From: Thermoplasmata archaeon
Lineage (GTDB): Archaea > Thermoplasmatota > Thermoplasmata > Thermoplasmatales > Thermoplasmataceae
Direction: 5' to 3'
DNA: 6,142 bases
Assembly: GCA_021792045.1 (NCBI GenBank)
Contig: JAJYVJ010000103.1
Location: 1-6,142 of the forward strand
The notes beneath the pieces were generated by a model. That model saw only the letters and a program-made list of their open reading frames with translations, did not search any database and had not been told where the DNA came from. The position numbers and the translations under genes were made by a program. Positions within the stretch are counted from its first letter, which is position 1. Every line of letters begins with the position of its first letter. This document shows, piece after piece, positions 1 through 4,805 of this stretch.

Positions 1-70
1 CTGCAGTGGAAAAAAGGAAAAAGAAGTTACGTATTAACCTTCAGTCAAGAATAAAGTATTTACCCATGAA

Positions 71-103
71 TTTAAATCCATGATAAATAACATAAAGGAA
101 GAT
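71..103 (+). promoter_or_regulatory. Candidate TATA box and weak ribosome binding site before the membrane protein gene
   Basis: An AT-rich TTTAAATC stretch at about 71-78 could be an archaeal TATA box, which would put transcription start near 100. A purine-rich AAGGAAGAT at 95-103 lies 4 bases before the ATG at 108 and could act as a weak Shine-Dalgarno. If the TATA call is right, the leader is only a few bases long and the purine tract would be partly outside the transcript. A second AT-rich element lies at about 51-60. This is pattern-based and uncertain. Confidence 0.35.
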
Positions 104-107
104 CATA

Positions 108-788
108 ATGCCAAAGCCAGGTGAACAACCATTATTCGAAGAGCCAAAGTTTGACGAAAAAGAATACTTAAAGTCAGAAATGCAGAGAGCTAAAGGTATA
201 ATATTTGTTTTCTTCATAGGTGCGGGAACAGGAGCTGCAGCTGGATATTTGCAACTTGCAGGTTATTGGTACATTGCAGTCCTTATAATGCTGCTATTTC
301 TGGTGTTTCTTGGGAAAATACTAAGATTCCTGCGAGTTAAAACTTCTGCGAAAACATCTCATAAATTTCTGAATGGCGCCATTTATGTTTTTAGCTGGCT
401 TTTATTCTGGATTGTTGTTCTGAATGTTCCGATTCACTCAGTTTCTGCTCCCGAGTTGACAGGTATGCAAGGTGCACCAGTTCACACAAATAGTTGGACT
501 TCAGTCTCCCTTTCTAGCGGGAACGTATTTACTGTACCATCCTCACTAATTGGGAATTCCACTTATAACTTAAGCTTCGTTTATAGGAATAACATTACTA
601 TAATTGGTCTACAGTATAGGCCAACTAGTAGTACCACCTGGACAGGTGAAGGTTTTAGCCAGGTTTCTGTTCACAAAATCGTTTTCATATTTTCCGGCAG
701 TGTCAATACGGACTATAATTTCAGAATGTACTGGGAAAATCATGGAGTCAATCAATCAGCCCCGATCTACTTTTCCATGGACTTCTGA
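108..788 (+). CDS. Hypothetical membrane protein with three helices and an external beta-rich domain
   Basis: I do not recognise the family. The 226-residue protein has a charged N-terminal segment of about 28 residues rich in Pro, Glu and Lys, then hydrophobic segments at about residues 30-47 (Gly/Ala-rich), 54-73 and 90-107. A basic loop at about 74-88 (R, K, K, K, H) lies between helices 2 and 3. By the positive-inside rule that loop is cytoplasmic, which places the N-terminus outside, or makes the first segment a re-entrant or non-spanning one. If all three segments span and the N-terminus is inside, the C-terminal half is outside. The region from about 108 to 226 is Ser/Thr/Asn-rich with alternating hydrophobic residues, has several N-x-S/T sequons (around residues 150, 153 and 161) and no cysteine, as expected for an extracellular beta-sandwich-like domain. 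The ATG at 108 follows a purine-rich stretch and gives a sensible N-terminus. It is followed after 71 bases by the tRNA gene. The function is unknown, and a surface or envelope role is only inferred. Confidence 0.8.
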   Translation: MPKPGEQPLFEEPKFDEKEYLKSEMQRAKGIIFVFFIGAGTGAAAGYLQLAGYWYIAVLIMLLFLVFLGKILRFLRVKTSAKTSHKFLNGAIYVFSWLLFWIVVLNVPIHSVSAPELTGMQGAPVHTNSWTSVSLSSGNVFTVPSSLIGNSTYNLSFVYRNNITIIGLQYRPTSSTTWTGEGFSQVSVHKIVFIFSGSVNTDYNFRMYWENHGVNQSAPIYFSMDF

Positions 789-820
789 TCCTCGAAATGA
801 TTGCAGAGATACTGTACGAT

Positions 821-834
821 CGAAAATAAATTAT
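821..834 (+). promoter_or_regulatory. Candidate BRE/TATA element for tRNA-Gly
   Basis: The AT-rich CGAAAATAAATTAT is centred about 27-30 bases before the sequence around 856-860, where the tRNA begins. That is the normal spacing between an archaeal TATA box and the start of a stable RNA transcript. The stretch between it and the tRNA is more GC-rich. It was assigned by position and composition only. Confidence 0.5.
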
Positions 835-859
835 CCACTTTGGTCATTCGGGCGTGAAG

Positions 860-934
860 GCAGGTGTAGTGTAGTCTGGCCTAGCACGGAAGCCTTCCAA
901 GCTTTCGACCCGGGTCCAAATCCCGGCACCTGCA
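860..934 (+). tRNA. tRNA-Gly (anticodon TCC)
   Basis: The cloverleaf folds by hand. The acceptor stem GCAGGTG (860-866) pairs with CACCTGC (927-933), with discriminator A at 934. The D stem GTG (869-871) pairs with CAC (885-887). The anticodon stem GAAGC (889-893) pairs with GCTTT (901-905), with one G-T pair at its base. The loop is CTTCCAA, giving anticodon TCC at 896-898, which reads GGA and, by wobble, other glycine codons. The T stem CCGGG (910-914) pairs with CCCGG (922-926) around the loop TCCAAAT. The variable loop is 4 bases. No intron is seen in the anticodon loop. The 3' CCA is not encoded (934 is followed by TACC), so it would be added by the CCA-adding enzyme. The T loop reads TCCAAAT, as in archaeal tRNAs. 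Confidence 0.96.
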
Positions 935-967
935 TACCAAAAATGTCCTTGATTGCTACTACGTCTC

Positions 968-975
968 TTTTTTTT
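968..975 (+). terminator. Oligo-T terminator after tRNA-Gly
   Basis: A run of eight T residues lies 33 bases after the tRNA 3' end and 7 bases before the stop codon of the convergent methyltransferase gene. Archaeal RNA polymerase terminates at such tracts without a hairpin, so this is the likely end of the tRNA transcript. In the other direction, the methyltransferase gene has only a five-base T run on the minus strand (plus-strand A run at 939-943), next to the tRNA 3' end. Confidence 0.6.
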
Positions 976-982
976 GAATTTC

Positions 983-2083
983 TCAACTTTCATTAGATTC
1001 CGTGTGATACTTTTTTATTAATTCATTTCTAAGGTCATCTATGCATACCATATTTTTATCCCTGAGGACGTACCAGAATTTCCATCCGTTGTTGGCAGGT
1101 TTTCCAAGAATCCTCGCACTGACAGAATGTATAGATCCTTGGATATCCCTGGAGACCACAGTTCCATTAGTTAGCACAGTAGCTTGGAATTCCTTTGATT
1201 CGGAGTATAAGGTCTCGCCATCCATAATCAAGCCAGAAGCGACAAGATCACCAAATGGGACCCTAGGTTTCCTGACTTCCAGGGGGTAAGAGAGATATTC
1301 GCTTGGTACAGGCTTAGTTTTTGATATGCGTTCCATGGCCACGGAGATGTACTTTTCTTCCATTTCGATGCCAATAAATCTTCTTCCAAGCGTCTTTGCA
1401 ACTACACCTGTAGTTCCACTTCCCATGAACGGATCCAGAATTATGTCACCCGGATTGGAGGTTGAAAGAATCACTCGCCTCAGGAGTTCTTCTGGCTTTT
1501 GTGTTGAATGAGCCCGTTCACCATCAATTCTTATCCTCTCCTTTCCACTGCATATCGGGATTGTCCAGTCGCTTCGCATCTGAAGATCATCGTTATAGGC
1601 CTTCATGGATTTGTAATGAAACGTGTATCTAGAATGTTTATCTTTCACCGAAAAGATTAGAGTTTCATGAGCATTTGTAAATCTTGTTCCCTTGAAATTT
1701 GGCATGGGATTCGACTTGATCCACACAACATCGTTTATTATCCAGAAACCAAGATCCTGAATCGCCTTACCCAATCTGAAAATATTGTGGTATGTACCTA
1801 TGACCCAGATGCCGCCCGTGTCTTTAAGAATCCTCTTGCATTCAGTCAGCCACTTGACAGTGAAATTATCATACTCTTCAAAACTTGCGAATTTATCCCA
1901 GCTGTCGTCTACTGCATTTACGCGGGTCTGGTTTGGCCTCCATAATTCGTTCTGTAACTGCAGGTTGTACGGCGGGTCTGCGAAAATTAAGTCTACAGAG
2001 TTGTCCGGCAACCTCGAGAGAACGTCGACAGCATTTCCCTTTGTTATCTTACCTAGCATAGTTGCAATATCCGTACGCTTCAT
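983..2083 (-). CDS. Adenine-N6 DNA methyltransferase of the CcrM/HinfI type, predicted to modify GANTC
   Basis: This 366-residue protein should transfer a methyl group from S-adenosylmethionine to adenine-N6 in DNA. It has the beta-class motif order: the catalytic motif IV DPPY at residues 36-39 near the N-terminus, a target-recognition region in the middle, and the AdoMet-binding motif I DPFMGSGTT at 217-225 after HSTQKPEELL (192-201). The C-terminal part (about 274-358) carries the small domain typical of CcrM and M.HinfI, with recognisable blocks RVPFGDLVASGL, GSIH (316-319) and NGWKFW (332-337). The corresponding Ser and Trp positions in Caulobacter CcrM are reported to matter for DNA recognition. 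Length matches CcrM and M.HinfI (about 358 residues), and no key motif is missing. GANTC specificity is inferred from whole-length family resemblance. No restriction endonuclease lies beside it, so it looks like a solitary methyltransferase. The ATG at 2083 gives a start just ahead of the conserved GNAVDVLSRLPDNSVDLI segment, and AT-rich promoter elements lie 20-35 bases upstream. Confidence 0.94.
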   Translation of the reverse strand: MKRTDIATMLGKITKGNAVDVLSRLPDNSVDLIFADPPYNLQLQNELWRPNQTRVNAVDDSWDKFASFEEYDNFTVKWLTECKRILKDTGGIWVIGTYHNIFRLGKAIQDLGFWIINDVVWIKSNPMPNFKGTRFTNAHETLIFSVKDKHSRYTFHYKSMKAYNDDLQMRSDWTIPICSGKERIRIDGERAHSTQKPEELLRRVILSTSNPGDIILDPFMGSGTTGVVAKTLGRRFIGIEMEEKYISVAMERISKTKPVPSEYLSYPLEVRKPRVPFGDLVASGLIMDGETLYSESKEFQATVLTNGTVVSRDIQGSIHSVSARILGKPANNGWKFWYVLRDKNMVCIDDLRNELIKKYHTESNES

Positions 2084-2100
2084 AAAGGATAGAACCTGGA

Positions 2101-2120
2101 GATTTTATACGAATTTAAAG
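2101..2120. promoter_or_regulatory. Divergent AT-rich promoter region
   Basis: This 20-base AT-rich tract holds TATA-like elements readable on both strands. On the minus strand, CTTTAAATTC and TATAAAATC lie about 33 and 23 bases before the methyltransferase ATG at 2083, which implies an almost leaderless transcript. On the plus strand, ATTTTATAC is centred about 30 bases before an ATG at 2136. I cannot tell whether the plus-strand element is used by the genes to the right or only looks like a promoter. Confidence 0.45.
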
Positions 2121-2135
2121 ATAAGCAGGAAAATC

Positions 2136-2222
2136 ATGGTATTAAGAGTATGTTTTTCTGGTGGATTGTTAAAAATCCTGTGCGTTATTGCACCTATCAC
2201 AATCACTATATCTCAGCCATAG
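2136..2222 (+). CDS. Doubtful 28-residue hydrophobic ORF ahead of the AhpD-like gene
   Basis: An ATG at 2136 opens 28 codons (MVLRVCFSGG at the start, ending ITITISQP) that are mostly hydrophobic and contain two Cys. The TAG stop at 2220-2222 abuts the first possible ATG (2223) of the next gene. A TATA-like element about 30 bases upstream would make it leaderless. No clear Shine-Dalgarno precedes it. It could be a short membrane peptide, an upstream leader ORF, or chance. The length is too short for coding statistics, so I list it only as a candidate. Confidence 0.18.
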   Translation: MVLRVCFSGGLLKILCVIAPITITISQP

Positions 2223-2224
2223 AT

Positions 2225-2229
2225 GAGGT
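2225..2229 (+). promoter_or_regulatory. Possible Shine-Dalgarno that favours the start at 2241
   Basis: GAGGT lies 11 bases before the ATG at 2241 and immediately after the alternative in-frame ATG at 2223. It can act as a ribosome binding site only for the downstream start. The spacing is at the long end of the normal range, so support is moderate. A TATA-like CTATATC at 2206-2212 would instead start transcription near 2236 and leave this site out of the message. Confidence 0.4.
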
Positions 2230-2240
2230 TATGGATCAGA

Positions 2241-2576
2241 ATGTCTTCAGAAGAACTATTAAGGCAAGTAATGAACACAATGGGGTATACAGGTGAGAAA
2301 GCTCCAGCTATCTTCGATTCTTTTCAAAATTTCAACAAGACGGTAATGTCTACAGGAAATTTGGATAACAAAACAAAGGAACTCATTGCAATTGCCCTGT
2401 CACTGGCAAGTACGTGTGAATGGTGCATAACCTACCACGTGAAAATGGCTCTTGACAGCGGAGCTACGGAGGAAGAGATAATCGAGGCATCGTTTGTAGC
2501 AGTCCTAATGGCGGGAGCACCAGCATTAATGCACATGCAGATTCTCAAAGATGCAATTGAATCTTTTGGGAAATAA
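2241..2576 (+). CDS. AhpD-like / carboxymuconolactone decarboxylase-family protein with CxxC
   Basis: This small all-helical protein (111 residues from this start) belongs to the CMD/AhpD superfamily. The signature is a helix LDNKTKELIAIALSLAS followed by CEWCITYH: Cys59, Cys62 and His66, preceded by the conserved Glu at 48. In AhpD the two cysteines form a redox-active disulfide that, with the Glu/His relay, gives thiol-peroxidase or disulfide-reductase activity. Members without these residues are decarboxylases. The complete CxxCxxxH set therefore supports a redox rather than a decarboxylase role, but the electron donor and substrate are unknown. The C-terminal helices, rich in Ala, Met and Glu (about 75-108), are typical. 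I prefer the ATG at 2241 because an extra MRLWIR from the ATG at 2223 is atypical and a GAGGT site precedes 2241. The start at 2223 stays possible. The next gene follows after 55 bases and may have its own promoter. Confidence 0.9.
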   Translation: MSSEELLRQVMNTMGYTGEKAPAIFDSFQNFNKTVMSTGNLDNKTKELIAIALSLASTCEWCITYHVKMALDSGATEEEIIEASFVAVLMAGAPALMHMQILKDAIESFGK

Positions 2577-2581
2577 GAAAC

Positions 2582-2626
2582 AATATTTATTTTATTTGAA
2601 GATCTATTGGAAACCCAGTTGGTGAT
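2582..2626 (+). promoter_or_regulatory. AT-rich terminator/TATA region and Shine-Dalgarno before the DUF302 gene
   Basis: AATATTTATTTTATTT (about 2582-2597) starts 6 bases after the AhpD-like stop codon. It could serve both as a U-rich terminator for that gene and as a TATA box for the next one. A start site about 27 bases downstream would fall near 2612-2615. GGTGAT at 2621-2626 is a good archaeal Shine-Dalgarno, 5 bases before the ATG at 2632, and fixes that start. Confidence 0.55.
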
Positions 2627-2631
2627 ATTAA

Positions 2632-3009
2632 ATGTATAAATTTGAGCGGAAAGTTGAGCTTTCGGCAGATAAGTGTTTTGCAAAAATATCCTCTTCTCTG
2701 AAAGAGTATGGATTCGTTTTGCTCTCTTATGTTGACATGCAGGAAATACTCAAGAAAAATTTTTCAGAGAATTTTCTTCCATATTACATACTTGAGGTTT
2801 GCAAACCTTCTGCTGCCAAGGAAATGGTAGGAATTAACATCGAATACGGTCTCTTCCTTCCATGTAAGATCGTCCTTGCCGAGGGACCATCCGGAACAAA
2901 AATTATGATGGCTCGCGTATCGCAACAGTCAAAAGACTATCTTGGTGCGGATGAATCGATAGCAAAGAAGTATGAAGAGGAGCTTATATCAATTATAAAC
3001 GGGATCTGA
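2632..3009 (+). CDS. DUF302-family protein
   Basis: The 125-residue protein matches the DUF302 pattern: an N-terminal strand and helix (residues 1-28, with KVELSADKCFAKISSSLKEYGF), then the family core ILEVCKP (53-59) followed by EYGLFLPCKIVL (71-82) and a final strand with MMARVS. Cys57 and Cys78 sit at the positions where the family usually has cysteine (EVC.P and LPC). No signal peptide or membrane segment is visible, so it should be cytoplasmic. The biochemical function of DUF302 is not established. It is often found near sulfur, redox or respiratory genes in bacteria and archaea, which fits loosely with the AhpD-like thiol protein just upstream. A clear GGTGAT site supports the start. 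The last 20 bases overlap the end of an antisense open frame of doubtful meaning. Confidence 0.88.
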   Translation: MYKFERKVELSADKCFAKISSSLKEYGFVLLSYVDMQEILKKNFSENFLPYYILEVCKPSAAKEMVGINIEYGLFLPCKIVLAEGPSGTKIMMARVSQQSKDYLGADESIAKKYEEELISIINGI

Positions 3010-3053
3010 GGCCACTCCTTCCCTAGCTCTTGCAATGCCCACCATTTCTTCCA

Positions 3054-3060
3054 TTTTTTT
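3054..3060 (+). terminator. Oligo-T tract after the DUF302 gene
   Basis: Seven consecutive T residues lie 45 bases after the DUF302 stop codon, within a pyrimidine-rich stretch (about 3041-3063). This is the usual form of an archaeal intrinsic terminator and the only such tract between the DUF302 gene and the hutH promoter. Confidence 0.5.
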
Positions 3061-3180
3061 CCTCGATGGTATACAGTATCCAGTCTTCGTAGAGGTGTAT
3101 ATTAAACGGTCCTCCGATGAATCTTCATAACCTTTGCCTGAAAATGATATTGCTAGTGCCTTAATCGATAACCTAATTTC

Positions 3181-3188
3181 TTTATAAA
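3181..3188 (+). promoter_or_regulatory. TATA box of hutH (leaderless transcript)
   Basis: TTTATAAA is a near-ideal archaeal TATA box centred about 25 bases before the ATG at 3210. Transcription should start on or within a base or two of the start codon. No Shine-Dalgarno precedes the ATG, as expected for a leaderless message. The bases just before it (AATTTC) are a weak BRE at best. Confidence 0.7.
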
Positions 3189-3209
3189 TAAATCAGGTAT
3201 TTCCAGATC

Positions 3210-4718
3210 ATGACGGTTACTATTGATGGCTCTTCGCTGACAATTGAAAAGACGGTTTTTGTTGCCAGAGGTTTTGAAAAGGTTTCACTCTCTTCGACAG
3301 CTGAAGAAAATATCGAAAGATCGCATAAGTCGCTGATCGATCTCATTCAATCAGGAAAAATGGTATATGGTGTGAACACCGGCTTTGGGAGTCTCCTTAA
3401 CGTAAGGATTTCAAGGGAGGACGAGAAAGATCTGCAGGCAAATCTTATAAGAAGCCATTCAGCTGGCGTAGGAGACCGATTAGAATCCGAATATGTAAGA
3501 GCAATGATGCTCATTCGCGCCAATTCTCTTAGTATAGGCTACTCCGGCGTAAGAAAAGAACTGATAACAACCCTAATCAAGATGCTGAACAAGAAAATTT
3601 TGCCAGTTGTCCCGCAGTTTGGATCAGTTGGTGCAAGCGGTGACTTGGCACCTCTCGCTCATATAGCTCTTGCGATGATGGGAGAAGGCGAAGTCTACGA
3701 CAACGGCACTGTAAGGCCATCCATTGAAGTTTTAGAGCGCGAAGGTATATCACCATATAGTTTTGCAGAAAAAGAGGGTGTGGCGTTCATAAATGGTACA
3801 ACTGCCATAAGCGCCATACTTTCACTGGAACTGGCAAAAAGCTTTCACCTGTTGCGCACATCCGTAAATTCTGCTGCATTAAGTTTTGAAGCTCTGAGAG
3901 GCACGGATAAGGCGTTCACGGCATGGGCGATTGAAACCAGAAAACATAACGGCCAGAAGGAGATCGCATCTGAATTCAGAGATATATTACTCGGAAGTAA
4001 AAATGTTAAAGCCTCTTCAGAAGCAAAAATACAGGATGCTTACTCTCTGAGGTGTATCCCACAGGTATACGGCGCTGTACTCGACACACTGAACTATGTG
4101 AAGAGTGTCGTGCAGAACGAGATAAATTCCGTTACTGATAATCCACTCATAAAAGGGAACGACTACGTTTCTGTGGGTAATTTTCATGGCGAACCAGTGG
4201 CTTTTGGTTGCGATTTCGTGTCGATCGCGTTGACGGATCTCGGAAATATCATTGAACGCAGAATAGCGCGGATGGTGGATTCCAACTTAAGTGGCCTTCC
4301 TCCGTTTCTAGTTGAGAACAGTGGCTATAACTCAGGATACATGATTCCTCAGTACGTTGCAGCCTCTCTTTGCAACATGAACAAGGTCTTGTCCTACCCT
4401 TCATCAGCGGACAGCATCCCCACGTCTGCGAACCAGGAGGATCATGTGAGCATGGGCATGAATTCCGCTTTAAAGTTAATACAGATCAACAAAAACTTGG
4501 AGAGGATCATCGCTATAGAATTTCTTCTTGGCTCTCAGGGTACAGAATTCCTGACTCTTCCTATAGCTCCGAAAGTGCAAGGAGTGAAGGAGGTCATTCG
4601 CGAAAAAGTTCCTAAGTTGACCCATGACAGACCGAGCTATAATGACATCAACGAGATAATCGATCTTATGGAATCCGGAAAACTCACGTCGTTCAGTAAT
4701 GAAAGAGATTTGCAGTAA
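3210..4718 (+). CDS. hutH: Histidine ammonia-lyase
   Basis: The enzyme deaminates L-histidine to trans-urocanate and ammonia, the first step of histidine degradation, in the cytoplasm as a tetramer. At 502 residues it is full length for the family. The Ala-Ser-Gly triplet that cyclises into the electrophilic MIO cofactor is at 142-144 within GSVGASGDLAPLAH. Tyr53 (in YGVNTGFG), His83 (in RSHSAGVG), Asn195 (in INGTT), Tyr278 and Arg281 (in QDAYSLRCIPQ), the NFHGEP segment at 324-329 and Glu410 (in NQEDHVSMG) correspond to the known active-site residues of Pseudomonas putida HutH, the first few at the same numbers. His83 favours histidine over phenylalanine or tyrosine as substrate, since the latter lyases differ there. 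No other hut gene is in view, so later steps must be encoded elsewhere. It is expressed from its own TATA box as a leaderless transcript. thrS follows after 87 bases with its own promoter-like element. I see no frameshift or missing residue. Confidence 0.96.
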   Translation: MTVTIDGSSLTIEKTVFVARGFEKVSLSSTAEENIERSHKSLIDLIQSGKMVYGVNTGFGSLLNVRISREDEKDLQANLIRSHSAGVGDRLESEYVRAMMLIRANSLSIGYSGVRKELITTLIKMLNKKILPVVPQFGSVGASGDLAPLAHIALAMMGEGEVYDNGTVRPSIEVLEREGISPYSFAEKEGVAFINGTTAISAILSLELAKSFHLLRTSVNSAALSFEALRGTDKAFTAWAIETRKHNGQKEIASEFRDILLGSKNVKASSEAKIQDAYSLRCIPQVYGAVLDTLNYVKSVVQNEINSVTDNPLIKGNDYVSVGNFHGEPVAFGCDFVSIALTDLGNIIERRIARMVDSNLSGLPPFLVENSGYNSGYMIPQYVAASLCNMNKVLSYPSSADSIPTSANQEDHVSMGMNSALKLIQINKNLERIIAIEFLLGSQGTEFLTLPIAPKVQGVKEVIREKVPKLTHDRPSYNDINEIIDLMESGKLTSFSNERDLQ

Positions 4719-4765
4719 CCCTCCACGGATATTTTATGACATTGAACGATCACATAAAGAAGGAC

Positions 4766-4792
4766 AAAAAAATAAATTGGTGCATTAAATGC
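4766..4792 (+). promoter_or_regulatory. Candidate thrS promoter with a small palindrome
   Basis: AAAAAAATAAATT (4766-4778) is AT-rich and centred about 33 bases before the thrS ATG at 4806, which puts transcription start near 4800 and leaves a leader of a few bases. Just downstream, GCATTAAATGC (4782-4792) is a perfect 11-base palindrome between the TATA-like element and the presumed start site, where a repressor could bind. No T-box or other RNA leader fits in the 87-base gap. The regulatory reading of the palindrome is speculative. Confidence 0.4.
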
Positions 4793-4805
4793 CAGTTGGC
4801 TTAAT

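Larger units (their letters stand above)
2989..3192 (-). other. Unexplained minus-strand open frame without a standard start
   Basis: Reading leftward from 3192, 67 codons are free of stops until a TGA at 2989-2991. The translation looks protein-like, with segments such as DRLIYTSTKTGYCIPSRKK and EEMVGIARAREG. There is no ATG, GTG or TTG before an internal ATG at 3054, which would leave only 21 residues. The frame lies across the hutH promoter and overlaps the end of the DUF302 gene. It may be the remnant C-terminus of a lost gene or chance. A 31-codon plus-strand ORF (3035-3130) overlaps it. Apart from these, the 200-base gap holds only the hutH promoter and a T run. Confidence 0.2.

Noticed and set aside
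1..84. Possible C-terminal ends of an upstream gene (open frames to TAA at 52-54 and to TGA at 82-84)
   Set aside because: Both frames are too short (17 and 27 codons) and Lys-rich because of the A-rich sequence. Nothing distinguishes a real gene end from chance, so no feature is called.
604..996. Plus-strand ORF of 130 codons overlapping the membrane protein end, the tRNA and the terminator
   Set aside because: It runs through the tRNA-Gly gene in full and has no coding character. It is a shadow frame.
1041..1945. Several plus-strand ORFs inside the methyltransferase gene
   Set aside because: They are antisense to a gene with clear motifs along its whole length and show no recognisable domain.
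2180..2193. GTGC...GCAC inverted repeat before the AhpD-like gene
   Set aside because: The four-base stem with a six-base loop does not extend. This is common by chance and is not followed by a T run.
2432..2683. Minus-strand ORF of 83 codons across the AhpD-like and DUF302 genes
   Set aside because: It is antisense to two well-supported genes and crosses the AT-rich intergenic region.
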